A stretch of 64,000 nucleotides of DNA from CAUZIZ01 sp965218775. Lineage in GTDB: Bacteria > Acidobacteriota > UBA6911 > RPQK01 > JAJDTT01. This document shows positions 1 to 7,806 of this stretch, in pieces. The DNA lies in contig CBDCLS010000005.1 of the NCBI GenBank assembly GCA_965218775.1, positions 2,046,001 to 2,110,000 on the forward strand, read 5' to 3'. Both the position numbers and the translations under genes were made by a program. The stretch's first letter is position 1. Each line of letters starts with the position of its first letter. The notes beneath the pieces were generated by a model. That model did not search any database. It saw nothing but the letters and a program-made list of their open reading frames with translations, and was not told the origin of the DNA.

Positions 1-237
1 CCAGCTTGGAAGGTCATCCGCTATCTCCAGCTCGTCCACGGCGGCTTCGAACTCCTGCCTCTCCATGGGCGGCTCGTACATGTAGATGGCAGGATGGCGG
101 GAGTCGTGAAAGAACATGATGCGGGGACGCCGCCCACCGCTCTTGAAGGTTTGACCCTGACTGCCGCCCCGGGATAAGCCCGTGCTGGAGAACAGTGCCC
201 CCGTCAAAGCCGCCTTGAAGAATCCGCGTCGTCTCAT
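1..237 (-). CDS. N-terminal part of a Tat-exported protein of unknown function (runs off the window)
   Basis: The reading frame opens at an ATG at 237 and stays open to the window edge (79 codons), so only the N-terminus is visible. It begins MRRRGFFKAALTGALFSS, a twin-arginine leader with a short hydrophobic stretch, followed by a glycine/serine-rich linker and then RPRIMFFHDSRHPAIYMYEP. That style of beginning resembles secreted sugar-active or TIM-barrel hydrolases, and the 1739-3292 gene upstream in the same direction is such a protein, but nothing catalytic is visible. It is the last visible gene of a minus-strand run whose earlier members start at 3292 and 1649; a hexamer palindrome separates it from its neighbour. 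Function left open. Confidence 0.6.
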   Translation of the reverse strand, partial: MRRRGFFKAALTGALFSSTGLSRGGSQGQTFKSGGRRPRIMFFHDSRHPAIYMYEPPMERQEFEAAVDELEIADDLPSW

Positions 238-274
238 TTGTATTTCCTGCTGCGCTGCGTGATATCCCGTCAGT

Positions 275-402
275 CCCGTGCCCGTGCCCTTGCCCGTGCC
301 TTTGCCCTGACTTCATCTTGCATCCAGACAAGAAGAACGGCAGTTGATTGGCCGGCAGAGCAAGGGCAAAGGCAAGGGCACGGGCACGGGCACGGGCAAG
401 GG
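275..402. repeat. Hexamer-armed palindromic element, copy A
   Basis: The left arm (275-306) is built of GCCCGT/GCCTTT-like hexamers, and the right arm (361-402) is the complementary run of GGGCAC/GGCAAG hexamers, with about 54 bases between. On a single strand the arms could pair into a long stem. Two further elements of this kind lie at 36521-36846 and 53850-54060. It sits between two genes on the minus strand. No coding signal is seen. Confidence 0.7.
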
Positions 403-428
403 TAGGTACTCGACAACTTGGGACCCCC

Positions 429-1649
429 TTACCGGAACCAGGCGTAGTTCAGTCCAAGGGAGCGGTCCTTCAGGGGGAGTTCCACCCGCTCTCCTCCCCT
501 TGCTGAGGAGAGCTTCAGGGCGATCTCCACCTCGATGGCCATCGCCACCTTGCGTCCGGAGTTCTTGGGCTCGTCTCGCGTCCCTGCCAGGCACTTCAGG
601 GCGTCATCCAGGCAGTAGACCGCTCCATACGGACCCACGAATTGAGGGTCCGGCCAGGGCATCTCCACACGCGTCGTGCGGCCCGAGAGCGCCTTCGCGT
701 CTTGCCACAGCTTCCATCCCGTGGCCCGGTCAAAGACGATCTCCCCCTCCTCTCCGCTGACCCGGATCATGGAACCTCCGGGACGATAGTGTACGACCTG
801 GCCCTTCTGGGTCACCATCATTCCTTGGCCCACAAATTCGCTGCTTCCGTTTTCTCGACGTGGTTCATCTCCAGTGGCGCTGACCCAGGCCGGAGGACTG
901 TCGATGAAATGGGTCCAGTTCTGGTGCTGAGAAAGATAGAAACCGGCTTCGATGGAGCGGATCTGGCCCAGGGTACCGTTGTCCACCAGTTCCCTGGCCT
1001 TATCGAAGGAGGGATGGGTGGTCGTGATAGCCCCGCAGACCAGAGGTGCGCCAGCCTCAGCGCACTTGTTCACCATCGAATCGGCTTCCTCCAGGGTGAA
1101 AGCCATGGGTTTCTCGGTGATGACAGCCTTGGCACCGTGCTCCACCGCGGCAGCGGTTAGGTAGGCTCGTCCCTTCACGTTGGTGCACACCGCCACGATG
1201 TCCAGGCGTTCCTTGCGCATCATCTCGATGGCGTCGGTGTAGAGGCCCTTCAGACCATAGCGTTCGCCAAAGATCTCGAGCCGCTTCTGGTCTCTTTCTG
1301 CGCCCGCCACCAGTTCAACCTCGTCACGGCCAACCAACGCCTCCGAGTAGGAAATGGGCAGTCCTTCATTCCCCGGATGGTCGTGATGATAGAACTTGCG
1401 ATGAACGTCGATGTCGTCGGGGTTGGGCCGGGGACCCTCCAGATCGTAGGCCGGATCATGATAGGTGCCCTGCCGATGCTCCCCGCCCCGTTTGGCCAGG
1501 TCGTAGAGAACACCCGTCCAACCCAGGCCAATGACTCCGGCTCGGTACTTGGGCCGGGCGGCTGAGGCCGCACCTGCGGCGACGGAGGCGCCCGTACCCA
1601 GGGCCGCTGCCGTCCCGGCTGCAGTTCTGAGAAAATCTCGTCGAATCAT
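429..1649 (-). CDS. Tat-exported Gfo/Idh/MocA-family oxidoreductase
   Basis: This 406-residue protein starts MIRRDFLRTAAGTAAALG, a classical twin-arginine leader, so it probably folds with its NAD(P) cofactor before export. The N-terminal half is a Rossmann domain (AGVIGLGWTGVLYDLA near residue 37) and contains the family EKP motif (AVITEKPMAFTLEEAD), whose lysine is normally catalytic. The C-terminal half is the usual alpha/beta substrate domain. Such enzymes oxidise or reduce sugars, inositols or related compounds; substrate cannot be read here. It lies 89 bases downstream of the GH10-like gene in the same direction, suggesting co-transcription and a role in processing sugars released outside the cytoplasm. 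Confidence 0.85.
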   Translation of the reverse strand: MIRRDFLRTAAGTAAALGTGASVAAGAASAARPKYRAGVIGLGWTGVLYDLAKRGGEHRQGTYHDPAYDLEGPRPNPDDIDVHRKFYHHDHPGNEGLPISYSEALVGRDEVELVAGAERDQKRLEIFGERYGLKGLYTDAIEMMRKERLDIVAVCTNVKGRAYLTAAAVEHGAKAVITEKPMAFTLEEADSMVNKCAEAGAPLVCGAITTTHPSFDKARELVDNGTLGQIRSIEAGFYLSQHQNWTHFIDSPPAWVSATGDEPRRENGSSEFVGQGMMVTQKGQVVHYRPGGSMIRVSGEEGEIVFDRATGWKLWQDAKALSGRTTRVEMPWPDPQFVGPYGAVYCLDDALKCLAGTRDEPKNSGRKVAMAIEVEIALKLSSARGGERVELPLKDRSLGLNYAWFR

Positions 1650-1738
1650 GATTGCTTACCTCTGAAAGATTGGGATGAATCGGGTTCCTTCTGGTTTTCG
1701 CACGTTGGTCCACGCGATGCAAGTGGGGTGATGCTCGC

Positions 1739-3292
1739 TCAGGCGGCGGTGCCATAGTCGAGCCGGATCTGGACCTCCTCTACCGTCACGGGTCCAAGTA
1801 GGCGGAGATTCCGGCTGGCGAGGCGGACCCGAAATCGGTTGATTCCCTTCTGGAGAGGTGGTACCGGGAGCCGATACTCCATCCAGTACTTCCAGACGTA
1901 CATGTGCTCATCGTCGATCCTGAGTCTGCCGCTCTCGGAATCCAGGCCCACACCGTTGAGGCTGATCTCGAGCTTGTCCTCCGCATGGTAGCCCTCGAGC
2001 CGGATTCTCAAAAGGGCGCTCTTGAGGCTGCCACTTCGGGTATCGGCTGCCAGGTCGTCCCCAATCCTGAGCCACAGGTCTGTGCCCGGAGACGAAGTTC
2101 GAAGCTGGACCGGGATCTGGGCGGTCGGGTGGGTGTTGGCCCAGAGTTCGCTCTCCTGGCGATGTACCTCGTAGACCTTGTCGCGACGTCGCAGCAGAGA
2201 AGGATCGCCGATCTCGCGCAGCGACTCGTGGCGGCGATCTTTGCGGGCGTACCAGTTGAAAAGGTAGATCCCATCGGCACCCTGGTTCCAGAAGTTGAGG
2301 GCAGCGCCCCGAGCTTTCTCGACGGGTTGGAGCCAACCCAGCTGGGCCAGGACAGTCACGTTCCTGCCCCGGGCGGCCTCGACGTACTCCTCAAGCGGAA
2401 GACTCAACTCGAACCCCCTCGGTGTCCCCGCCACAACCAGATCTACCAGCTCCTTTCGGATCCAGGTCTGGACGTCCAGCCCCAACCTGGTGGCGATGTC
2501 GAAGGAGGTGGGAACCCGCACAGCCAGCTTGATCTGCCGATTGCTCTCCTTGCCCACCCGCTGCAGGAGGTCGCGGACCCTCTGGACCAGCCCGCTCATC
2601 AGGTCGAGACTGCTGCCAGCCTCAGTGGGTTTGAAGTAGGCGGGATGGCGTAGGAAGTCCATCTCGATCCCGTCCACCTGGTACTGCGTGATCAGTTCCT
2701 CAATGATACGAAACCTCCGCTCACGCACTTCTGGGAAGGCGAAGTCAAACCCGGTGCTGAATCCAGGGTGAACCGATCCTCCCAGGAGTAATTCGGGATG
2801 ATCCTTCCGGTATTGGCTATAGGTATCCACGGCCTTCCAGACGGGACTGTCGTGACAGTCGTTCATCCGCAGAGAGGGGAAGAACTCCAGCCCAACGGCA
2901 CGGGCCCGATCGGCCATGGCCTGGAGGTAGTCCTTCCTCTCCCCCATGATCGCCAGCAGCTTCTGGTAGAACTGGAAATACTGAGCCGAGTCAAAGGCTG
3001 GTCTCTGGGAGCCCACCATCTCTCCTACTTTCGTCGGATAGAGTAGAACGTCGCTGGCAATGACATTCCAGAAAAGGGCATCCACCTGGGTACCAATGAA
3101 ACGATCAATGGCCAGCTCCAGGAAATGCTCCAGGTTGGAGGAGAGAAGTACGGGTGCGTCGCCATCGTCGTTGTAGACGATGCGGTAGCTGTCGTTGGGC
3201 ATCTTCCGGCCAGAAGGCTGCTGGGCCAGGGTGTTTCTACTGGCTATCAGTGAGGCTGCCGAGCCGGCCAGAAATCGACGGCGATCTATCAC
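1739..3292 (-). CDS. Tat-exported glycosyl hydrolase-like 10 / TIM-barrel protein
   Basis: The 517-residue product opens with MIDRRRFLAGSAASLIAS, a twin-arginine leader. The central part reads like a GH10-like (GHL10) TIM barrel: VDALFWNVIASDVLLYP near residue 90, YQVDGIEMDFLRHPAYF near residue 215 with the acidic pair expected at a beta-strand end, and GADGIYLFNWYA near residue 330. The last ~120 residues look like a beta-sandwich (LRIRLEGYHAEDKLEISLNG). Substrate unknown. It is the first gene of a minus-strand run with the Gfo/Idh/MocA oxidoreductase. No other start fits the Tat motif. Confidence 0.7.
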   Translation of the reverse strand: MIDRRRFLAGSAASLIASRNTLAQQPSGRKMPNDSYRIVYNDDGDAPVLLSSNLEHFLELAIDRFIGTQVDALFWNVIASDVLLYPTKVGEMVGSQRPAFDSAQYFQFYQKLLAIMGERKDYLQAMADRARAVGLEFFPSLRMNDCHDSPVWKAVDTYSQYRKDHPELLLGGSVHPGFSTGFDFAFPEVRERRFRIIEELITQYQVDGIEMDFLRHPAYFKPTEAGSSLDLMSGLVQRVRDLLQRVGKESNRQIKLAVRVPTSFDIATRLGLDVQTWIRKELVDLVVAGTPRGFELSLPLEEYVEAARGRNVTVLAQLGWLQPVEKARGAALNFWNQGADGIYLFNWYARKDRRHESLREIGDPSLLRRRDKVYEVHRQESELWANTHPTAQIPVQLRTSSPGTDLWLRIGDDLAADTRSGSLKSALLRIRLEGYHAEDKLEISLNGVGLDSESGRLRIDDEHMYVWKYWMEYRLPVPPLQKGINRFRVRLASRNLRLLGPVTVEEVQIRLDYGTAA

Positions 3293-3443
3293 CGGAGTCT
3301 TCCCTTATCGGGGGCGGTGGTGGAGAAGCCTCCCCGCACCTGAGATCAACAGGGAGTATACATTCTCGAGGGTTGAGACGCTTGCATCCGCCAGCACAAC
3401 GATCGTTTTTCACTAACTCTAAGCTGAAACTTCATTTGCAGAA

Positions 3444-3566
3444 GTAGCTTTGGCCTCCAGGCCGAAGTCTTACTCTTCTGAGCCTTTGGCTCGGACGGCG
3501 GCCTGGAGGCCACCGCTACGCCGCACCCAAAGTTTCTTTTCGAATGATCCAGCTCGCAGCCGCTGG
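3444..3566. repeat. ~120 bp GGCCTCCAGGCC palindromic repeat, copy 1
   Basis: An inverted repeat (GGCCTCCAGGCCG ... CGGCCTGGAGGCC) encloses an inner GAGCC/GGCTC stem, followed by the conserved tail CCCAAAGTTTC and a GATCC-GCTCGCAGCCG stretch. Copies occur at 7657-7787 (inverted) and 30233-30343. This copy lies immediately 3' of the dehydrogenase gene ending at 3582, in the 3293-3581 intergenic space, which otherwise shows no gene. Confidence 0.75.
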
Positions 3567-3581
3567 CCGAACCGACCTGGT

Positions 3582-6065
3582 TCAGCTATCTCTTTCCGTG
3601 AGTCGCGTGTTCTTTGGATCGTAGCGGGGTTCGGAAACTACCATCGCCGGATGCCGCTCATCGAAGAACTCGACCTCGACACTACTGCCGCAGGCGGAGA
3701 GCTCGACCGGAAGATTGCCGTAGGCAATGCTTTCCCCTACGGTATAGCCAAAGTTGGCGCTGGTCACGTATCCCGCAACCCGGTCCTGGCGCCAGATCGG
3801 CTCCTTACCCATGAGCACCACTCGGGGATCCTCCAAACGAATGCAGCAGAGCTTGCGCCGGACACCCTCCCAACGGATTTTTTCCAGCGACTCCCGACCC
3901 AGAAAATCTCCCTTGGACATTCGGACGGCGAAACCCAGTCCGGCCTCGATAGGGTTGTTTTCGGAGTGGATATCATTCCCCCAGGATCGGTAGCCCTTCT
4001 CCAGCCGCAGGCTGTCGAAGGCCCCACCACCCGCAGCCGCAAGGCCGAGGCTGGAGCCAGCTTCCCAGAGAGTGTCCCAGAGATGAAACCCGAATTCGGT
4101 GGGAGCGTAGAGCTCCCATCCCAACTCTCCCACGTAGGAAATCCGAAGTGCGAGAACCGGAACCTGGTTCACGTAGATCGATTGGGCTGTCAGGTAGGGA
4201 AAAGCGGTATTGGACAGATCGTTCTCGCAGACAGACTGGAGAAGCTCCCGAGAGGCGGGTCCCCACAGTCCCAGACAACAGTAGGCTGACGTCAGATCGG
4301 TCAGCTCGACCCCTTCCCTTCCCGACAGCTGAGAACGGATCCAAGCCAGGTCGTGCATGCGCACGCCAGCACTGGTAATAATCAGGAACCGTTCTTCCTC
4401 CAACCGCGTCACCGTGAGATCGCATTCGATGCCACCGTTCCGGTTCAGCAAAGCGGTATAGGTGATCCTGCCCAGGGGTTGGTCCATCTGGTTGGCCGCC
4501 AGATGCTGGAGGAAGGATAAACAGCCTGTCCCTTTTAGTTCGAGCTTGGTGAAGGGGGTCAGATCGAACAGGCACACACGTTCCCTGGTCGCCAGATGCT
4601 CGGCGCCAATCAGCGGCGACCAGAAACGAGCAGACCAGCCCTCGCGGTCGCATCCTGCTTCCGGTCGGGGAAGGGACGCGTTGGAGGAAAACCATTGCGG
4701 GCGCTCCCAGCCGACGTTCTCAAACATCTCCCCTCCCAACTCTTCGAGGTGAGAATGGAAGGGGCTCAGCCGCAGGCGACGTGGATGCTCCATCTGCTGA
4801 AGCGGATGAATAATGTCGTAGACCTCTCGATATTGCTGCTCCCCACGTCTTCTGACGTAAGGGCGACTGGGAACATGAGAATGGAAGCGATTGCAGTCAA
4901 CATCCCGCAGATCCAGCGGAGGGATTCCTTCGACCATGTATTCTGCAATCGCCCTACCCACACCGCCGCCGTGAGTCAACCACACCGCTTCCGCCAGCCA
5001 GAATCCTTCCAGGACGGCCGATTGTCCCAGGAGGGAGTTGCCATCCGGCGTGAAAGCGAAGATTCCGTTGATGCGGTACGGAAACTCGACATCCTGGAAA
5101 GAGGGAAAAACCTCCAGGGCATCCGCCATGGCGTTCTCGAAATGCTCAGGTGTAAAAGGTCTGAGCGCGGATCTGGGCTCCCCGGGTTTCTCCTCACCCA
5201 GATCCTCCAGGTCAACTGCCAGGGGCTCGTGCCGGTAGGACCCCACACCGTAGCGGTCGAAGTCCTGCCGGAAGTACATGGATCGATCCTGGTGTCGCAG
5301 AACGGGGTGGGTGACCTCGATATTGGTTCCGGCCAGCTCCGGCAGTGGCTCGGTTCGGGCGTAGAGGTGCTGCATGGGCTGCATCGGTACCGGAACCCCG
5401 GCAAGCCTTCCCACTCTAGGCCCCCAGATTCCGGCACAAAGGAGCACCGCTTCGGTCTCAATCCTGCCCTGACTGCAACAGACGGCATCCACCCTGCCCC
5501 GCTTCGTTTCAATCTGGTTGACGCGGGCATTCGGCACGAAGATGGCACCACGGCTCTGGGCCTCCTGGGCCAGGGCTTTCAGGATGCGGACACCTTTTCC
5601 CAGACCGTCTGATGGGACATGGTAACCCCCGTGGACTCGCTGGATGTCCAGGTTGGGAATCAGCGATTTCACCTCCTGGGGAGTGATAATCTGGGCGGGT
5701 AGCCCCCAGGATCGAGCGAAACCCAGCCTCCGTTTCAGCTCCTGCTGGCGTTCACGACCGTAGGCGATTTCAATACTGCCCACCGGATAGAAGCCAGGAC
5801 CCTCGCCTTCCACCGAGAGCTCACCGTACAGCTCCACCGTCCATTGCGCCAGCTGACAAACGGTTCTGGAGGGATTGGTCTGAAATACCAGTCCAGGGGC
5901 GTGAGAGGTCGATCCGAGAATCTCGAACAGGGGACCCTGATCCAGCACCACGACGTCGCGCCAGCCTTGAAGGGTCAGATAATGGGCGGCGCTGGAACCA
6001 ACTACCCCTGCGCCGATGATGACGACTCGCGCTTGATCGGGGAGATTCAACGGATCTGGGGGCAT
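3582..6065 (-). CDS. FAD-dependent oxidoreductase of the dimethylglycine/sarcosine dehydrogenase family
   Basis: This is an 827-residue, apparently cytoplasmic flavoprotein. Residues ~13-400 form a DAO-type FAD domain with ARVVIIGAGVVGSSAAHYL, and GSTSHAPGL places His55 where family members bind FAD covalently. A linker of the FAO_M type follows at ~400-450, and residues ~450-820 resemble the aminomethyltransferase (GcvT) fold that binds tetrahydrofolate (SYVGELGWELYAP, AGLGFAVRMSKGDFLGRE). The family removes methyl groups from N-methylated amines and passes one-carbon units to folate. Dimethylglycine or sarcosine are likely substrates, but glycine-betaine breakdown partners are not adjacent. 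Length and domain order match the family. Confidence 0.88.
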   Translation of the reverse strand: MPPDPLNLPDQARVVIIGAGVVGSSAAHYLTLQGWRDVVVLDQGPLFEILGSTSHAPGLVFQTNPSRTVCQLAQWTVELYGELSVEGEGPGFYPVGSIEIAYGRERQQELKRRLGFARSWGLPAQIITPQEVKSLIPNLDIQRVHGGYHVPSDGLGKGVRILKALAQEAQSRGAIFVPNARVNQIETKRGRVDAVCCSQGRIETEAVLLCAGIWGPRVGRLAGVPVPMQPMQHLYARTEPLPELAGTNIEVTHPVLRHQDRSMYFRQDFDRYGVGSYRHEPLAVDLEDLGEEKPGEPRSALRPFTPEHFENAMADALEVFPSFQDVEFPYRINGIFAFTPDGNSLLGQSAVLEGFWLAEAVWLTHGGGVGRAIAEYMVEGIPPLDLRDVDCNRFHSHVPSRPYVRRRGEQQYREVYDIIHPLQQMEHPRRLRLSPFHSHLEELGGEMFENVGWERPQWFSSNASLPRPEAGCDREGWSARFWSPLIGAEHLATRERVCLFDLTPFTKLELKGTGCLSFLQHLAANQMDQPLGRITYTALLNRNGGIECDLTVTRLEEERFLIITSAGVRMHDLAWIRSQLSGREGVELTDLTSAYCCLGLWGPASRELLQSVCENDLSNTAFPYLTAQSIYVNQVPVLALRISYVGELGWELYAPTEFGFHLWDTLWEAGSSLGLAAAGGGAFDSLRLEKGYRSWGNDIHSENNPIEAGLGFAVRMSKGDFLGRESLEKIRWEGVRRKLCCIRLEDPRVVLMGKEPIWRQDRVAGYVTSANFGYTVGESIAYGNLPVELSACGSSVEVEFFDERHPAMVVSEPRYDPKNTRLTERDS

Positions 6066-6226
6066 TCTATTCCTGGATGCGATTGGGGTCCCTTCTTCTT
6101 CGGGAATGTATGCTTGAAAGTCTTGTCTCTACAAGAGGCTATAGCACATCATGAGGCTTTCGACGACCTGCTGGGCATGTTAACCTAGCGGACTGCCGCG
6201 AGGAACCTCCTGTTCCCTACTTCATC

Positions 6227-6349
6227 ATGATCTGGTCATTCCTGCTCTACTTGCTGCTGCTTCTCGGTCTCGGTCTGCTGGCCGCTCGTCGTACCCGAAC
6301 CCTCAAGGGATTCCTGCTAGCGGACCGTTCCACTGTCGATCTGGTGGGT
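6227..6349 (+). pseudogene. N-terminal fragment of a sodium:solute symporter
   Basis: The translation starts MIWSFLLYLLLLLGLGLLAA, then RRTRTLKGFLLADRS, closely matching the first helix and loop of the intact symporter at 49761 (IGVYCARRTRSSDAYFLANRS). After about 40 residues the similarity stops and the frame no longer encodes membrane helices. It is best read as a truncated relic. The rest of the 6066-6540 gap shows no gene, recognisable RNA or repeat. Confidence 0.5.
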
Positions 6350-6540
6350 ATCCCGTCTGAGCGGAAACTCCGGTCTTCGGTAGAAGGTCTGACCCCACTT
6401 CCGGAACCGAAATGGTCGACCGGCGTGGCTGGTGACCTGGTCTGGAAAGCAGATACACTAAGGCTCGTCTTGATGGGGAATACGCAAATCGCAAGCGTAG
6501 CAGGTCAGCAAATCCCAAGTAGGCAGAAGGATTGGACGCT

Positions 6541-7638
6541 TCAACGGCGAACCTCCAGCCCGAACAGGCGGGCGACATTCCCGCCAAAGAAGTCAGACTT
6601 ATCTTCCTCGGACATGAATTCGGCGTGTAGCCGAACGTAGTCCATCGCCTGTCGATAGCTAATACTACGCTCGGCTGCCGGCATATCCGAACCCCAGATC
6701 AACTTCTCCGGTCCCAGTTCGTCGTACAGTTGCTTCAACATGTCCTGAGCCCACGGAAACGGATACTGGGTGTCCGGAGCCATCAACTGCAGCATGACCT
6801 CCAGACACATATTTGGATTCTTGAGGCAGGTCAGTATTTCGGCGGGGATGTCGAAACGCTCCTCCGGGGGACGCATGATGATGCTCTCGATGCCGTGGGT
6901 GTAGACGCTGGGAATATCCGGGTGTGCCTTGGCCCACCGGTCCAGCCGGACCACCTGGTCCAGGTAGTTAGGGAACCGATCCCGGTGACTCGTATAGAGA
7001 TACCAGAAAACCGGTATGCCTAAACGGCGCACCGTTTCCCATAAGGGTTCAAACTTGGCGTCGTCCAGCTGATCGACCCAGCCGGTAAAGGCCAGCGCTT
7101 CCACTTCGAAATAGAGTCCCTTCAGCCCCAGGCTCTCGACGGCGTGCTCCAATCTGGCGGACTGGGCCTCCTGGTCCGCTTCCCACTCGCGGATCTGCGC
7201 CAGGGGGAGGAATCGTCCCGGATAACGCTTCATACAGTCACCTAGGATCTCGTTGAGGCTCCCGTAGATATGGTCGTGCTGCAGGACCGCCATATCCACG
7301 CCCAGGTAATCCATGTAGGTGACCATCAATTCGGGAGGAGCCGCCATCTCGCGAAAGCCGCAGGGATACCACTGAAGATAGTAATCTTCTCCGTCCACGG
7401 TACACTCCAACTGACCGAATCCACCAATGCGGAAATCGACATCGGGCATATCCGCAATGCCATCGCCAGTCGGCATCAGCAACGAACCATCCGCGCGAAA
7501 ACCGTCGCTGCGCCGGCGCCAGCCCTGGGTATGGAACTGTACGTGATGCTGGATGATCTGTAACTGAGTCTTCGCCGTCTGGTCGCCCGAGTCGGTTCCA
7601 AGACGCGGAAAAACATGCGCATGTGCATCGATGATCAT
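6541..7638 (-). CDS. Amidohydrolase-2 family metal-dependent hydrolase
   Basis: I chose the ATG at 7638 (MIIDAHAHVFPRLG), giving 365 residues, because the possible upstream codons lie inside the palindromic repeat copy that ends near 7657. The HxH motif (DAHAHV) at the very N-terminus, a mid-protein VYTHGIES, and LIWGSDMPAAERSISY near the C-terminus (metal aspartate) are hallmarks of the amidohydrolase-2 group, which hydrolyses or decarboxylates small cyclic or aromatic substrates. No signal peptide is present, so it is cytoplasmic. The substrate is unclear. It stands alone on the minus strand between a symporter relic and the PSD1 gene. Confidence 0.82.
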   Translation of the reverse strand: MIIDAHAHVFPRLGTDSGDQTAKTQLQIIQHHVQFHTQGWRRRSDGFRADGSLLMPTGDGIADMPDVDFRIGGFGQLECTVDGEDYYLQWYPCGFREMAAPPELMVTYMDYLGVDMAVLQHDHIYGSLNEILGDCMKRYPGRFLPLAQIREWEADQEAQSARLEHAVESLGLKGLYFEVEALAFTGWVDQLDDAKFEPLWETVRRLGIPVFWYLYTSHRDRFPNYLDQVVRLDRWAKAHPDIPSVYTHGIESIIMRPPEERFDIPAEILTCLKNPNMCLEVMLQLMAPDTQYPFPWAQDMLKQLYDELGPEKLIWGSDMPAAERSISYRQAMDYVRLHAEFMSEEDKSDFFGGNVARLFGLEVRR

Positions 7639-7656
7639 CGAGTCCGAGCCTTCTTT

Positions 7657-7787
7657 CTCGAGCCGCAAGCCGGATCAATCAGAAAAGAAACTTTGGGTCC
7701 GGCGTAGCGGTGGTCTCCAGGCCGCCGTGGGTTGAGCCAAAGGCTCGGAAACAAGAGTACTCTTCGGCCTGGAGGCCAAAGCTACGT
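7657..7787. repeat. ~120 bp GGCCTCCAGGCC palindromic repeat, copy 2 (inverted)
   Basis: This is the reverse complement of the 3444-3566 repeat, including the GAAACTTTGGG segment and the GGCCTGGAGGCC arm. It fills the space between the amidohydrolase start and the end of the PSD1 gene at 7807. The inner stem differs from the other copies (GCCGTGGGTTGAGCC), so the copies have diverged. Confidence 0.75.
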
Positions 7788-7806
7788 TCGCCAGTGAAGT
7801 TCCAGG

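Noticed and set aside
3154..3447. Possible gene between the GH10-like gene and the flavoprotein
   Set aside because: It mostly overlaps the GH10-like leader and the palindromic repeat.
3450..4289. Long plus-strand frame opposite the flavoprotein gene
   Set aside because: It is antisense to a well-supported gene and its translation shows no domain or leader.
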